Below, one piece after another: positions 24,427 through 34,936 of a stretch of 64,000 nucleotides of DNA. The translations under genes were made by a program, and so were the position numbers. The notes under the pieces are model-generated. The model was not told the DNA's origin. It was given only the letters and a program-made list of their open reading frames with translations, and ran no database searches. Numbering within the stretch: position 1 is the first letter of the stretch; each line of letters starts with the position of its first letter. Source of the DNA: Sporosarcina obsidiansis (GTDB taxonomy: Bacteria; Bacillota; Bacilli; Bacillales_A; Planococcaceae). Location: the NCBI RefSeq assembly GCF_009651005.1, contig NZ_WHVW01000004.1, forward strand, positions 62,001 through 126,000. The letters run 5' to 3'.

Positions 24427-24771
24427 ATGCAAAAACTAATTGCAGACATTACAAAAGATCAGTTACGCACTGAGCATCCTGATTTCCGTCCTGGAGATAC
24501 ACTTCGTTTACACGTGAAGATCATCGAGGGAACTCGTGAGCGTATCCAGTTATTCGAAGGTGTTGTAATTAAACGCCGTGGCGGTGGCATCAGCGAAACG
24601 TTCACTGTCCGTAAAATTTCAAACGGTGTTGGAGTAGAACGTACATTCCCTCTACACACACCAAAACTTGCTAAGATCGAAGTAACTCGTCGCGGTAAAG
24701 TTCGTCGTGCTAAATTGTACTACCTACGTAGCCTACGTGGTAAAGCAGCACGTATTAAAGAACTCCGCTAA
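24427..24771 (+). CDS. rplS: 50S ribosomal protein L19
   Basis: A 114-residue bL19 protein of normal length. [20 protein letters not shown] at the N terminus and [21 protein letters not shown] are diagnostic; the C terminus [16 protein letters not shown] is typical. The open frame extends upstream, but the ATG chosen has an AAGGAGAG Shine-Dalgarno and gives the family N terminus. Confidence 0.98.
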   Translation: MQKLIADITKDQLRTEHPDFRPGDTLRLHVKIIEGTRERIQLFEGVVIKRRGGGISETFTVRKISNGVGVERTFPLHTPKLAKIEVTRRGKVRRAKLYYLRSLRGKAARIKELR

Positions 24772-24787
24772 TCCGATACGTAGAAAC

Positions 24788-24821
24788 AAAGGGGGCCTTA
24801 CAATTGGCCTCCTTTCTTTTT
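24788..24821 (+). terminator. Intrinsic terminator after rplS
   Basis: AAAGGGGGCC pairs with GGCCTCCTTT (one wobble) around an 8-nt loop and is followed by CTTTTTG. Confidence 0.8.
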
Positions 24822-24877
24822 GCTCCAAATGCAATTTGGCGTTACAATAAAAGCATACAAGGCAGGAGGCTAGATTG

Positions 24878-25435
24878 ATGGAAGAGAAAAAAACGAAAAG
24901 TGAAGGGTTGGAATGGGTTAAAGCACTATTGATTGCGTTTGGGTTAGCTGCAATTATCCGAATCTTTTTATTTACCCCTATCGTCGTCGATGGCATATCC
25001 ATGATGCCGACATTAGAACATGGAGACCGAATGATCGTCAACAAAATCGGTTATACCATTGGAGAACCGAACCGCTTTGATATCGTCGTGTTCCATGCAC
25101 CTGAGCAAAAAGATTATATTAAGCGCGTAATCGGACTACCAGGGGATAAAGTCGAATATAAAGATGATGTCCTTTACATTAATGATAAACCATATGAAGA
25201 GCCGTATCTCGATCAATACAAGGCGGAAATTCAAGATGGAACACTAACGGAGGATTTCACGTTACAAGAAAAGATTGGTACTGACGTTGTACCAGAAGGC
25301 CATGTATTCGTTATGGGAGATAATCGTCGTAAGAGTAAAGATTCCAGACATATAGGTGCTGTCTCAATTGATGAAATTATTGGTAGCACGAGCATCGTAT
25401 TTTGGCCGATCAAAGATTTCGGTTTTGTGAAATAA
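24878..25435 (+). CDS. lepB: Type I signal peptidase
   Basis: A 185-residue membrane serine protease that removes signal peptides from exported proteins. One N-terminal membrane helix (about 14-33) is followed by box B GISMMPTL with the nucleophile at Ser41, box D YIKRVIGLPGD with the general base lysine, and box E GDNRRKSKDSRHIG. The size and Ser/Lys dyad match Gram-positive SipS-type enzymes. The TTG one codon upstream is also in frame; ATG has better spacing from AGGAGG. It lies between rplS and rbgA; B. subtilis has no signal peptidase gene at this place as far as I recall. Confidence 0.95.
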   Translation: MEEKKTKSEGLEWVKALLIAFGLAAIIRIFLFTPIVVDGISMMPTLEHGDRMIVNKIGYTIGEPNRFDIVVFHAPEQKDYIKRVIGLPGDKVEYKDDVLYINDKPYEEPYLDQYKAEIQDGTLTEDFTLQEKIGTDVVPEGHVFVMGDNRRKSKDSRHIGAVSIDEIIGSTSIVFWPIKDFGFVK

Positions 25436-25453
25436 CGAAAGGAGACGATTCGA

Positions 25454-26305
25454 ATGACTATTCAATGGTTTCCAGGCCATATGGCGAAAGCAAGACGAGA
25501 AGTATCGGAGAAGCTTAAATTAGTTGATATCGTATTTGAATTAATAGATGCGAGACTTCCTCTATCTTCACGAAATCCGATGATTGATGAAGTGATTCAG
25601 CAAAAACCAAGGCTGCTCATTTTAAATAAAATGGATTTAGCGGATGAAGTGCAGACAAAGCGTTGGATCGCTTATTTTGAAGAACGAGGTTTCCGTACGG
25701 TTGCAATCAATTCGTTTGAAGGCAAAGGTCTTCAAACGGTTACGAAGGTGGCCAAAGAGATCCTGCAGCCGAAATATGATCGAATGAAGCAAAGAGGAAT
25801 TCGTCCAGGTGCCATTCGGGCAATGATTGTCGGGATACCGAACGTAGGGAAGTCGACACTGATCAATCGATTGGCTAAGAAAAACATTGCACAAACTGGA
25901 AACAAACCAGGCGTGACCAAAGCGCAGCAATGGATAAAATACAATAAAGAGCTGGAACTATTGGATACTCCAGGCGTACTTTGGCCTAAATTTGAAGATC
26001 CCGAAGTAGGGTTCAAGTTGGCACTGACAGGCGCGATTAAAGACTCTGTTCTGAACATGGAAGAATTGGCTGTCTATGGACTTCGATTTTTAGCTGACCA
26101 TTATCCAGAACGATTGGAAGCGCGCTATCAGTTAACAACAATTGATGAGGACATTTTAGCGATATTTAATCAAATTGGTGAACGACGTAAAGTGTATAGC
26201 GCGGGTGCGGAGATCGATTATGATAAAGTGGCGGATTTAATTGTCCAAGACATACGCGATCAGCAGGTTGGAAAATTAACTTTCGATTTTCCTGAAGAAT
26301 CATAA
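25454..26305 (+). CDS. rbgA: Ribosome biogenesis GTPase RbgA (YlqF)
   Basis: A 283-residue circularly permuted GTPase needed for late 50S assembly. The N terminus [16 protein letters not shown] is diagnostic. G4 (LNKMDLAD near 58) precedes G1 ([14 protein letters not shown] near 127) and G3 ([11 protein letters not shown] near 173). The C-terminal helical domain (about 210-283) contacts the 50S subunit. Begins 18 bp after lepB; a terminator follows. Confidence 0.97.
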   Translation: MTIQWFPGHMAKARREVSEKLKLVDIVFELIDARLPLSSRNPMIDEVIQQKPRLLILNKMDLADEVQTKRWIAYFEERGFRTVAINSFEGKGLQTVTKVAKEILQPKYDRMKQRGIRPGAIRAMIVGIPNVGKSTLINRLAKKNIAQTGNKPGVTKAQQWIKYNKELELLDTPGVLWPKFEDPEVGFKLALTGAIKDSVLNMEELAVYGLRFLADHYPERLEARYQLTTIDEDILAIFNQIGERRKVYSAGAEIDYDKVADLIVQDIRDQQVGKLTFDFPEES

Positions 26306-26312
26306 TGAAAAC

Positions 26313-26354
26313 AAGCAACTGTTAGGGATTCATTTCCCGACAGTTGCTTTTTTA
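26313..26354 (+). terminator. Intrinsic terminator after rbgA
   Basis: AAGCAACTGT pairs with ACAGTTGCTT, extended by GGGA/TCCC, and is followed by six T. It separates rbgA from rnhB. Confidence 0.88.
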
Positions 26355-26424
26355 ATCGAAAAATTGATTCTAAAACCGATATAATACATAGACAAGAAAA
26401 TTGTTAGATGGACAGGTGAAGAAT

Positions 26425-27198
26425 TTGACAACGATTCAGCAAATAAAAGACCTATTACGCGATTTACAAGAACCGAATGAATGGCTGGAAGAACTTCAAT
26501 CAGATGAACGCAAAGGCGTCCAGAATGCAATTACACAATGGAAAAAACAATACGAGAAAAAGCAACGATTGTTCGCAGACTATTTGCAGAAGAAAGCATT
26601 CGATGATTCTTATAAAACGACGAATATCTCGTTGATTGCAGGAATAGATGAAGCGGGGAGAGGCCCCTTGGCTGGTCCTGTTGTGACAGCCGCTGTGATT
26701 TTACCGGAAGAATGTGCGATCCTGGTAGGGGTAGATGACTCGAAGAAAATTTCAAAAGCACAAAGACAGCAATTTGCAGAGCTGATAAAAGAACAAGCCG
26801 TAGCGTATTCCGTCCATATTCAGCCGGCAGTGGTCATTGATGAACTGAATATTTATCAGGCAACGAAGCAGTCCATGGAAGAGGCGGTCAACCAACTTAC
26901 AATAAAGCCGCATACCGTAGTTGCGGATGCTATGAACTTGAATGTCGACTGTCCTGCGTACTCGATCATTAAAGGGGACGAAAAAAGTTTGGCGATAGCG
27001 GCTGCTTCCATCTTGGCCAAAACGACGCGAGATGATCTGATGACGGAATTACATGAACAATTTCCTTGGTATGGTTTTGATGAAAATGCAGGCTATGGAA
27101 CGGCGAAGCATCTGCAGGGACTTGAAACTCATGGTTTTACTGTGCATCATCGAAAATCATTCGAACCAATTAAAACGATGTGGAGTGATCGACAATGA
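26425..27198 (+). CDS. rnhB: Ribonuclease HII
   Basis: A 257-residue enzyme that nicks RNA-DNA hybrids and single ribonucleotides in DNA. An N-terminal helical extension (about 1-70), common in Bacillales, precedes the catalytic domain. IAGIDEAGRGPLAGPVV carries the Asp-Glu pair, VADAM another catalytic aspartate, and SIIKGDEKSLAIAAASILAK the conserved core. A TTG start is chosen because AGGTG lies 6 nt upstream; the frame remains open for eight more codons. ATGA overlap with ylqG. Confidence 0.95.
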   Translation: MTTIQQIKDLLRDLQEPNEWLEELQSDERKGVQNAITQWKKQYEKKQRLFADYLQKKAFDDSYKTTNISLIAGIDEAGRGPLAGPVVTAAVILPEECAILVGVDDSKKISKAQRQQFAELIKEQAVAYSVHIQPAVVIDELNIYQATKQSMEEAVNQLTIKPHTVVADAMNLNVDCPAYSIIKGDEKSLAIAAASILAKTTRDDLMTELHEQFPWYGFDENAGYGTAKHLQGLETHGFTVHHRKSFEPIKTMWSDRQ

Positions 27199-29252
27199 AT
27201 ATGAATCCATTATCCGTTTCAACTGCAAGAGGCGTTTCGGCTGAACCACAGTCGCTGACTCTAAGAGAGGGCCAGATGATTCATGGCAAAGTACAGCAAC
27301 TATTTCCTGGTCAGATGGCGCAAGTCCAAGTGGGTAATCAGCAAATCTTTGCAAAGTTAGAAGTTCCGATGCAAGCCGGGGATACGTATTACTTCAAAGT
27401 CAACGGAACAGAGCCAGAAGTGCAGTTGCAAGTCATTGCAGGACCTATGCGTGGAGCGGAAGGTCAATCTGGCCAACTGACGCAATTGATGGAGTCGCTT
27501 AATTTACCGAAGACTGCAGAAATGAAAGAATTGCTAGCGACGATCATCAAACAAAAGATTCCTATGACAAAAGAAAATATATTGGAAGCTGTGAACCTTC
27601 TGAAATCTGTGCCAGACGATATGAAAGCACAAGCGTTAGCGACAATCGGGAAAATGGCGAACGCTCGCTTACCGTTCACACCTGCAATATTTCAATCTCT
27701 GTTGCAAGCGCAGACAGGAACAATCACTCAAAATTTAGCTGCTCTGCAAACTGCAATTCAAAGCGATCCTAATTTATCACCTGCCGTACGTGAACAACTG
27801 CTCAATGCATTGCAAGCGTTAGCCAATCCGGCAAGCCAAGCCGTTGGAAAAGAATTGCTCAGTCAAACGATTACGCAATTACTAAATCCTCAAGCAAGTA
27901 AAGGGGACCAATTCGCGGCTTTGCAATTATTGAAAACAGCAGGAATTTTACCATCGCGTACATCGCTGGCGAATTTACCTCAAGTGTTAGCCCAATTGGT
28001 AACACAATCAAGTGACGTGAAGGCTCCACCTGTTCAACAGCAGTCCGTTTCGGTAAATCAAGCTATACAAAGCCTTGCAACGTCCGATAAGGCAGCGGCG
28101 AGCATTCAGACACCTGTTACTAGTGTAACGCCTTCCGCGAGCTCTAGTGCAGTCATGAAATCCGATCATACTGCTACGCTAAAAACTGTCCAGTCTGTAC
28201 TCGGTCAGTTAAGCCAAACGCCGTTCTCTGATCAACAAACAGCAAAAGCACTAGTCCAAAACTTGGCGCAGCAAATCAGCAACAGCCAGGCTCTTCCTGA
28301 ACCAATGAAAGTAGCATTACAAACTATCATCAATCAAATTGCCCAACAACCTATGAATGAAAACACAAAGTCGGCATTCATCGAGCAAATCAGCCAGACG
28401 CTATTGCAACAACTAAGCCGCCCTGAAACGACACAACTTGCAAATGCAATGCCTCAGTCAGTTGTCGCAAAAGCAGAAACACAGCAAGCATTACTGTCGC
28501 TTGTTTCCGTTCCTGCCGATCAAGCGAATGAGACAATGCGCGCACTCATACAAACTGCTGATAAATCGACCAATGCACAAGTGAAACAATGGGTACAAGC
28601 TGCTGAAATGCAGATTTCTCAAGCTGTGAATGGACCTGTGATGAAGGAAGCCATGCAAAGTGTGTTGAGTACGCTCGGCTTCAATTACGAAGCCATGTTA
28701 AATGGAAAAGATCCGAATTTAGCGAATTTGGCCAATACCTTAAAACCGCAATTATTGACATTGCTTCAAGATCCATCGTTGTCTCCTCCATTGCGTGAGG
28801 CAGCCGAGACGATGGTCTTGAGAATGAATGGAACCGTTATTCAGACAGCAGATACAAGTGTTCAGCAACAGTTGATCATGCAGATGCCGTTAGATTTATT
28901 CGGCAAGAAAATTGATGCCACTCTACAGTGGAACGGCCGAATGAAAGAAAATGGACAAATCGATCCGGCGTTTGCGAGAATTTTATTTTATTTGGAATTA
29001 GAATCTTTATCGACGACACTTGTCGACATGCATGTACAAAATAAAGTAGTCAATCTGACCATATTTAATGAACAGGAGTCATTACGCACAACTGGACTGA
29101 CATTCCAATCCATGCTGAAAGATGGCTTGGAACAAGTTGGCTATAAGCTTTCAGGAGTATCATTCAAACCATTTACTGAATCGCAGCAACCTGTAAAAAA
29201 ATCAGTTGGCTCCTTGTATACGGAAGACGGAGGAGTGGATTATCGGATATGA
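27195..29252 (+). CDS. ylqG: FliK-like hook-length-control-family protein YlqG
   Basis: A 685-residue, Gln/Ala/Ser-rich protein. A small N-terminal beta-rich domain (about 20-95, with GKVQQLFPGQMAQVQVG) is followed by a long low-complexity, mostly helical middle. A C-terminal segment (about 560-670) has the FliK Flg_hook pattern: LFYLELESLSTTLVDMHVQ, then a short strand and SMLKDGLEQVGYKLSGVSF. Coupled by ATGA to rnhB before and ylqH after. Assignment rests on synteny and pattern; a substrate or role is not known. It is longer than I remember for the B. subtilis homologue (about 490). Confidence 0.7.
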   Translation: MNMNPLSVSTARGVSAEPQSLTLREGQMIHGKVQQLFPGQMAQVQVGNQQIFAKLEVPMQAGDTYYFKVNGTEPEVQLQVIAGPMRGAEGQSGQLTQLMESLNLPKTAEMKELLATIIKQKIPMTKENILEAVNLLKSVPDDMKAQALATIGKMANARLPFTPAIFQSLLQAQTGTITQNLAALQTAIQSDPNLSPAVREQLLNALQALANPASQAVGKELLSQTITQLLNPQASKGDQFAALQLLKTAGILPSRTSLANLPQVLAQLVTQSSDVKAPPVQQQSVSVNQAIQSLATSDKAAASIQTPVTSVTPSASSSAVMKSDHTATLKTVQSVLGQLSQTPFSDQQTAKALVQNLAQQISNSQALPEPMKVALQTIINQIAQQPMNENTKSAFIEQISQTLLQQLSRPETTQLANAMPQSVVAKAETQQALLSLVSVPADQANETMRALIQTADKSTNAQVKQWVQAAEMQISQAVNGPVMKEAMQSVLSTLGFNYEAMLNGKDPNLANLANTLKPQLLTLLQDPSLSPPLREAAETMVLRMNGTVIQTADTSVQQQLIMQMPLDLFGKKIDATLQWNGRMKENGQIDPAFARILFYLELESLSTTLVDMHVQNKVVNLTIFNEQESLRTTGLTFQSMLKDGLEQVGYKLSGVSFKPFTESQQPVKKSVGSLYTEDGGVDYRI

Positions 29253-29536
29253 AAGACGAACGTTATGTGCGAAAAGAAGCCGTTGCACTTTCTTATGACC
29301 CTGAAGCATCTGATGCGCCGAAAGTGGTTGCAAAAGGGAAGGGTATGATCGCGGAAAATATTCTTGAAAAGGCTAAAGAACATGATGTTCCTGTTCAAGA
29401 AGATCCCAGTTTACTAGAATTGCTCGGACAACTAAATGTCAATGAAACAATCCCAGAGGAATTATACCAGGCAGTATCTGAAGTATTTGCCTACATTTAC
29501 CGTTTAGATCGTGAAAAAGGTAGTAGAAATAGTTGA
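29249..29536 (+). CDS. ylqH: FlhB C-terminal-domain homologue YlqH (FlhX-like)
   Basis: A 95-residue protein matching only the cytoplasmic tail of FlhB: AVALSYDPEASDAPKVVAKGKGMIAENILEKAKEH aligns with the tail of FlhB encoded at the right of this window (IALKYDEEQMDSPIVVAKGADFIAQKIK), and the C-terminal EELYQAVSEVFAYIYRLDRE aligns with EQFFKAVAEILAYVYRIQRK. The membrane domain and the NPTH autocleavage motif are absent. In other bacteria similar stand-alone tails (FlhX) can replace the cleaved FlhB tail. It is coupled to the FliK-like ylqG, mirroring the FliK-FlhB specificity switch. Confidence 0.88.
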   Translation: MKDERYVRKEAVALSYDPEASDAPKVVAKGKGMIAENILEKAKEHDVPVQEDPSLLELLGQLNVNETIPEELYQAVSEVFAYIYRLDREKGSRNS

Positions 29537-29570
29537 AAAAAAGAGAAATTTTAATTGGGAATAGTCATTC

Positions 29571-29600
29571 TTGGACAATGTGTGACGATTTGATTACAAT
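29571..29600 (+). promoter_or_regulatory. SigA-type promoter of sucCD
   Basis: TTGGAC and TACAAT with an 18-bp spacer, 51 bp before the sucC start in the gap after ylqH. Confidence 0.65.
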
Positions 29601-29651
29601 GATTAAGTAGTTGAACTTCAAGCATTTGCAAATCGAATGGAGGCAGTACTT

Positions 29652-30812
29652 ATGAACATCCATGAATACCAAGGGAAGCAGCTTTTGAGAGAGTACGGTG
29701 TTGCTGTTTCGAAGGGTCGTGTTGCATTCTCGCCAAAAGAAGCGATGGCTGTAGCAAAAGAAATCGGAACAGAGCCCATTGTGGTAAAAGCACAAATCCA
29801 TGCGGGAGGCCGAGGAAAAGCGGGTGGAGTAAAAATCGTCAAGAATCTTGATGAAGTCCGTGCTGTTGCGGCAGACTTAATCGGGAAACAATTGGTGACC
29901 CACCAAACAGGTCCTGAAGGGCAAGAAGTAAAAAGACTTCTTGTTGAAGAAGGAATTGATATCGAAAAAGAATTTTACATCAGTCTTGTCGTAGACCGTG
30001 CAACAGATCGTGTCACATTGATGGGATCTGCTGAAGGTGGCGTAGAAATTGAGGAAGTGGCTGAGAAGAACCCTGAAAAGATCTTCTATGAAGTCATCGA
30101 TCCAGTAGTTGGATTGGCTCCATTCCAAGCGCGTCGCATGGCGTTCAATATGGAAATCCCTAGCGGACTGATTAATAAAGCAGTCAGCCTATTTTTAGGT
30201 CTATATAAAGTGTTTACTGAAAAAGATGCATCAATTGTTGAAATTAATCCACTTGTAGTAACAAAGGATCAGCGAGTGCTGGCTTTGGATGCCAAGTTCA
30301 ATTTTGACGATAACGCAACATTCCGACACAAAGATATTGTCGAACTGCGCGACTTCGATGAAGAAGATCCAAAAGAAATCGAAGCATCTACATTTGACTT
30401 AAGCTACATTTCTTTAGATGGAAATATTGGCTGTATGGTTAACGGTGCAGGTTTGGCAATGGCAACAATGGATACCATCCATTATTATGGCGGCGAACCC
30501 GCTAACTTCCTTGACGTTGGGGGCGGCGCTAAGAAAGAAAAAGTCGCTGGAGCTTTCAAAATCATTTTATCCGATCCGAAAGTAAAAGGCATTTTCGTCA
30601 ATATTTTCGGTGGTATCATGAAATGTGACGTTATCGCTGAAGGTGTTATTGAAGCAGCGAAAGAAGTGGAACTTCAAGTACCGCTTGTTGTACGTCTTGA
30701 AGGAACGAATGTGGAACGCGGAAAAGCTTTGCTTAAAGAGTCCGGTATTAATATCGTAGCTGCGGATTCAATGGCTGAAGGCGCGAAAAAAATCGTTGAG
30801 TTGATAGGATAA
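29652..30812 (+). CDS. sucC: Succinate-CoA ligase, ADP-forming, beta subunit
   Basis: A 386-residue ATP-grasp subunit of succinyl-CoA synthetase, which makes ATP from succinyl-CoA in the TCA cycle. The N terminus [39 protein letters not shown] and [17 protein letters not shown] are family signatures. An upstream in-frame ATG overlaps the GGAGG site, so the later ATG is used. Followed by sucD after 18 bp. Confidence 0.98.
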   Translation: MNIHEYQGKQLLREYGVAVSKGRVAFSPKEAMAVAKEIGTEPIVVKAQIHAGGRGKAGGVKIVKNLDEVRAVAADLIGKQLVTHQTGPEGQEVKRLLVEEGIDIEKEFYISLVVDRATDRVTLMGSAEGGVEIEEVAEKNPEKIFYEVIDPVVGLAPFQARRMAFNMEIPSGLINKAVSLFLGLYKVFTEKDASIVEINPLVVTKDQRVLALDAKFNFDDNATFRHKDIVELRDFDEEDPKEIEASTFDLSYISLDGNIGCMVNGAGLAMATMDTIHYYGGEPANFLDVGGGAKKEKVAGAFKIILSDPKVKGIFVNIFGGIMKCDVIAEGVIEAAKEVELQVPLVVRLEGTNVERGKALLKESGINIVAADSMAEGAKKIVELIG

Positions 30813-30830
30813 GAAAGGCAGGTACAAAGC

Positions 30831-31733
30831 ATGAGTATTTATGTAGATAAAGACACCAAAGTAATTGTACAAGGAATTACAGGTTCCACTGCCCTGTTCC
30901 ACACGCAGCAAATGTTGGAATATGGTACAAAAATCGTCGGTGGAGTAACACCGGGCAAAGGTGGACAAACAGTTGAAGGCGTGCCAGTTTTCGACACGGT
31001 AGAAGATGCTGTGAAAGCTACAGGCGCAACTGTTTCCATCATTTATGTACCTGCACCATATGCAGCAGACGCGATTGTGGAAGCTGTTGACGCAGAAATG
31101 GATATGACGATCTGTATTACTGAGCATATTCCAGTACTTGATATGATTAAAGTGAAGCGTTATATGGAAGGTAAAAAGACTCGTTTGATCGGTCCAAACT
31201 GTCCTGGCGTGATCACTGCAGATGAAACTAAAATCGGCATTATGCCGGGTTATATTCATACAAAAGGTCATGTCGGTGTAGTTTCACGTTCTGGTACATT
31301 AACGTATGAAGCAGTACACCAATTGACGCAGGAAGGTATCGGCCAGACAACTGCTGTTGGAATCGGTGGAGACCCTGTAAACGGTACGAACTTTATCGAT
31401 GTATTGAAGGAATTCAATGAAGATCCTGAAACGTATGCAGTCGTCATGATCGGTGAGATCGGTGGTACTGCTGAAGAAGAAGCAGCTGCTTGGGTTAAAG
31501 AGCATATGACGAAACCTGTCGTTGGCTTTATCGGTGGTCAAACAGCACCTCCAGGAAAGCGTATGGGACACGCAGGTGCGATTATTTCAGGCGGTAAAGG
31601 AACAGCCGCTGAAAAGATTAAAGCTTTGGAAGCAGCGGATATCCAAGTGGCAGATACACCATCTGTCATCGGCGAGACGTTGATTAAAGTTCTAAAGGAA
31701 AAAGGTCTGTACGAAAAATGTAAAACGAAGTAA
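30831..31733 (+). CDS. sucD: Succinate-CoA ligase, ADP-forming, alpha subunit
   Basis: A 300-residue CoA-binding subunit. [31 protein letters not shown] is reflected at the N terminus by [14 protein letters not shown]; the catalytic phosphohistidine lies in [11 protein letters not shown] near residue 246. GPNCPGVIT and SRSGTLTYE are additional signatures. Cotranscribed with sucC and ended by a strong terminator. Confidence 0.98.
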   Translation: MSIYVDKDTKVIVQGITGSTALFHTQQMLEYGTKIVGGVTPGKGGQTVEGVPVFDTVEDAVKATGATVSIIYVPAPYAADAIVEAVDAEMDMTICITEHIPVLDMIKVKRYMEGKKTRLIGPNCPGVITADETKIGIMPGYIHTKGHVGVVSRSGTLTYEAVHQLTQEGIGQTTAVGIGGDPVNGTNFIDVLKEFNEDPETYAVVMIGEIGGTAEEEAAAWVKEHMTKPVVGFIGGQTAPPGKRMGHAGAIISGGKGTAAEKIKALEAADIQVADTPSVIGETLIKVLKEKGLYEKCKTK

Positions 31734-31739
31734 ACTAGA

Positions 31740-31768
31740 AGGTGTAGCGAACGCGCTACACCTTTTTT
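31740..31768 (+). terminator. Intrinsic terminator after sucD
   Basis: A perfect 10-bp stem AGGTGTAGCG/CGCTACACCT with an AACG loop, followed by a run of T. Confidence 0.93.
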
Positions 31769-31805
31769 CGTGCTTTGCTTGTAGTGTTGATGTAAGGAGT
31801 AATGT

Positions 31806-32684
31806 ATGCAATTTACTGATCAGGAAAAACAATTGATAAATCTACATTATATTCACCCCGTGCCAATGAATCGATTTCAGTCGTTATTGCAGGAAAACCC
31901 AACTTTTGAAACAATGGAAGCGTATTCAATTGTCTATTTAAAACATTTGCTTGGCCTTTCAGAAGAGAAAGCGGAACAGTTTAAGAAGCAGTATACTGAA
32001 GTGTCAAGACTACCACTTCTTCAAATGTTACAACAAAGCAATTGCACACCCATTCCTTACTTTCATCCAGACTACCCAGAAGAGTTAACACAATTGTGCG
32101 ATCCACCAGCTGTTTTGTATAGTAGAGGAAATCGGGATTTATTAAAGAGGGGCTTACGTGTAGGAATTATTGGTTCGCGTAAAGCGACAGTATATTCCAA
32201 AAAAGCACTAGATTTCATTGTTCCTCCGCTCGTTGATCACCAAATACCAATTGTCTCTGGTTTGGCAGCAGGTGCAGACACAATGGCCCACCAAGCAGCC
32301 ATACATTACGGTGGTGATACAATCGGCGTATTAGGCCATGGATTCTCTCATATGTATCCGAAGAAGAATGAAAGAATCGCACGTGAAATGGCTGAAAATC
32401 ATTTATTAGTAACAGAGTATCCACCATATATTCCGCCGGCCAAATGGACATTTCCTATGCGCAATCGAATTATTAGTGGACTATCGAGCGCCATTGTCAT
32501 TACAGAGTCGGTTGAAAGGAGTGGAACAATGAGTACGGTCGAGCACGCACTGGATCATGGAAAAGAAATTTTCGCAGTGCCCGGAGCCATTGATTCTCCT
32601 TTATCAGCAGGTCCTAATAAGCTGTTAGATGAAGGCGCCAAGCCGATATGGAGTGGTTTTCAGATTATCGATTCACTCTTGTGA
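31806..32684 (+). CDS. dprA: DNA-processing protein DprA (Smf)
   Basis: A 292-residue DprA protein that loads RecA on incoming single-stranded DNA during transformation. The Rossmann-like core is clear: VGIIGSRKATVYSKKAL near 119, IPIVSGLAAGADTMAHQAAI near 147, GHGFSHMYPKKN near 178 and FPMRNRIISGLSSAIVITES near 217. The C-terminal winged helix seen in longer homologues is absent, as in B. subtilis. Own transcription unit after the sucD terminator. Confidence 0.96.
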   Translation: MQFTDQEKQLINLHYIHPVPMNRFQSLLQENPTFETMEAYSIVYLKHLLGLSEEKAEQFKKQYTEVSRLPLLQMLQQSNCTPIPYFHPDYPEELTQLCDPPAVLYSRGNRDLLKRGLRVGIIGSRKATVYSKKALDFIVPPLVDHQIPIVSGLAAGADTMAHQAAIHYGGDTIGVLGHGFSHMYPKKNERIAREMAENHLLVTEYPPYIPPAKWTFPMRNRIISGLSSAIVITESVERSGTMSTVEHALDHGKEIFAVPGAIDSPLSAGPNKLLDEGAKPIWSGFQIIDSLL

Positions 32685-32809
32685 TCCGACATAATTTATT
32701 CAATCAACATGTTTAAAAGGTTGCATTATCCCGAAAACTGTTATACATTTTGCAACAGATATTCTTTTGATGAATAAATATAAAGAAATCTCTCTGAGGA
32801 GGGAAACGT

Positions 32810-34885
32810 ATGGCGGATTACTTAGTAATTGTAGAATCACCTGCTAAAGCGAAAACGATTGAGCGCTATTTGGGAAAAAAATATAAAGTGAGCGCATCAC
32901 TTGGACATTTACGTGATTTACCCCGCAGTCAAATGGGTGTAGATACCGAAAATAATTATGAGCCGAAGTATATAACGATCCGAGGAAAAGGACCGATTCT
33001 TCAAGAATTGAAAAAAGAAGCAAAAAAAGCAAAAAAAATCTTTCTCGCGGCTGACCCCGATCGTGAGGGGGAAGCAATTGCTTGGCATTTATCACATCAG
33101 CTCGGAATTGATACAGAATCCGATTGCCGCGTAGTATTCAATGAAATAACAAAAGATGCGATTAAAGAATCTTTTAAGCATCCTCGTCCGATCAATATGA
33201 ATTTAGTAGATGCACAGCAAGCGCGACGTATTTTAGACAGATTAGTCGGATACAATATTAGCCCAATTCTTTGGAAAAAAGTAAAAAAAGGATTGTCAGC
33301 GGGACGTGTCCAGTCAGTCGCATTGCGCTTAATCATAGATCGTGAAAATGAAATTAATGCATTTGTACCAGAAGAGTACTGGAGTATTACTGCTCAGTTC
33401 ACAAAAGGTAAAAATACTTTTGAAGCTGCGTTTTACGGTGATGCAAAAGAAAAAGTGAAGCTAACTAATCAAGAACAAGTGGAGAAAATTGTGGGTTCAC
33501 TTCAGACAGATGAGTTTGAAGTGTCCAAAGTGGTGAAAAAAGAACGGAAACGGAATCCTGCTTTGCCATTTACAACGTCATCTCTTCAACAGGAGGCTGC
33601 ACGTAAACTGAACTTCCGAGCGAAGAAGACGATGATGCTTGCTCAGCAATTGTATGAAGGGATTGCAATAGGTAAAGAAGGTACAGTCGGTTTGATCACT
33701 TACATGCGTACCGACTCTACTAGAATTTCAGAAACCGCTAAAGACGAAGTGAAATCATTTATCCATACCATGTACGGTGAGGAATATATTTCAACTGGTG
33801 GACGTAAGGCAAAAGCGGGAGCTAATACACAGGACGCTCACGAAGCGATCCGTCCCACTTCAGTTATGAGACCACCTGAGGCGATGAAAGCGTTTTTATC
33901 CAGAGATCAGTTACGTTTATATAAACTGATTTGGGAACGGTTTGTGGCAAGCCAAATGGCACCTGCTATTTTGGATACGGTAACAGCGGACTTTTTGAAT
34001 GGCGATATTCGTTTTCGAGCTTCAGGTTCTCAAGTGAAATTCCCTGGTTTCATGAAAGTATATATTGAAGGCAATGATGATCAACAAGAAGAAAAGGAAA
34101 ATATTCTCCCTCCGCTCGAAGAAGGGGAGCATGTGCAGTACGCAGAAGTAGATCCAAAACAACACTTCACACAGCCACCGCCAAGATACTCCGAGGCACG
34201 CTTAGTGAAGACGTTGGAGGAATTAGGGATAGGACGTCCGTCTACTTTCGCACCTACGTTAGATACGATTCAAAAACGTGGATACGTCACGTTGGATGCA
34301 AAACGTTTCATTCCTACAGAACTCGGTGGAATTGTTCATCAAGCCGTAGATCAATATTTTCCCGACATCATAAATATCGAATTTACAGCTCAGATGGAAC
34401 AAAGTCTGGACCATGTAGAAGAAGGTAGTATTGAATGGCGAAAAGTTATTGATGAATTCTATCGTGATTTTGAGAAGCACGTGGAAATAGCAGATGCAGA
34501 GATGGAGAAAATTGAAATCAAGGACGAACCTGCCGGAGAAGACTGTGAGAAGTGTGGGTCTCCTATGGTATTCAAAATGGGACGTTACGGAAAGTTCATG
34601 GCTTGCTCCAATTTCCCAGATTGCCGGAATACAAAAGCGATTGTGAAGCCAATTGGCGTTACTTGTCCTAAGTGTAAGGAAGGCGAAGTGGTGGAGCGGA
34701 AGAGTAAAACGAAGAGAATATTTTTCGGTTGTGATCGGTACCCAGAATGTGATTACGTTTCTTGGGATAAACCTATTGCACGGCCTTGTCCAAAGTGTCA
34801 GAATACATTAGTGGAGAAACGCCTGAAAAAAGGTGTCCAAATTCAATGTACAGAATGCGATTATAAAGAGCAGCCACAAAGTTAA
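32810..34885 (+). CDS. topA: DNA topoisomerase I
   Basis: A 691-residue type IA topoisomerase that relaxes negative supercoils. The TOPRIM domain begins [19 protein letters not shown] and carries [15 protein letters not shown]. The active-site tyrosine lies in [14 protein letters not shown] near residue 297. The C terminus has three zinc ribbons starting at about 578 (CEKCGSPM...[15 protein letters not shown]...[15 protein letters not shown]...CTEC). Start after GAGGAGGG. Followed by trmFO, as in B. subtilis. Confidence 0.98.
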   Translation: MADYLVIVESPAKAKTIERYLGKKYKVSASLGHLRDLPRSQMGVDTENNYEPKYITIRGKGPILQELKKEAKKAKKIFLAADPDREGEAIAWHLSHQLGIDTESDCRVVFNEITKDAIKESFKHPRPINMNLVDAQQARRILDRLVGYNISPILWKKVKKGLSAGRVQSVALRLIIDRENEINAFVPEEYWSITAQFTKGKNTFEAAFYGDAKEKVKLTNQEQVEKIVGSLQTDEFEVSKVVKKERKRNPALPFTTSSLQQEAARKLNFRAKKTMMLAQQLYEGIAIGKEGTVGLITYMRTDSTRISETAKDEVKSFIHTMYGEEYISTGGRKAKAGANTQDAHEAIRPTSVMRPPEAMKAFLSRDQLRLYKLIWERFVASQMAPAILDTVTADFLNGDIRFRASGSQVKFPGFMKVYIEGNDDQQEEKENILPPLEEGEHVQYAEVDPKQHFTQPPPRYSEARLVKTLEELGIGRPSTFAPTLDTIQKRGYVTLDAKRFIPTELGGIVHQAVDQYFPDIINIEFTAQMEQSLDHVEEGSIEWRKVIDEFYRDFEKHVEIADAEMEKIEIKDEPAGEDCEKCGSPMVFKMGRYGKFMACSNFPDCRNTKAIVKPIGVTCPKCKEGEVVERKSKTKRIFFGCDRYPECDYVSWDKPIARPCPKCQNTLVEKRLKKGVQIQCTECDYKEQPQS

Positions 34886-34936
34886 CGAAATTTGTAACAA
34901 GAAAGCAACTTAGCGCAACAGGAAGAGGGAATCGAA

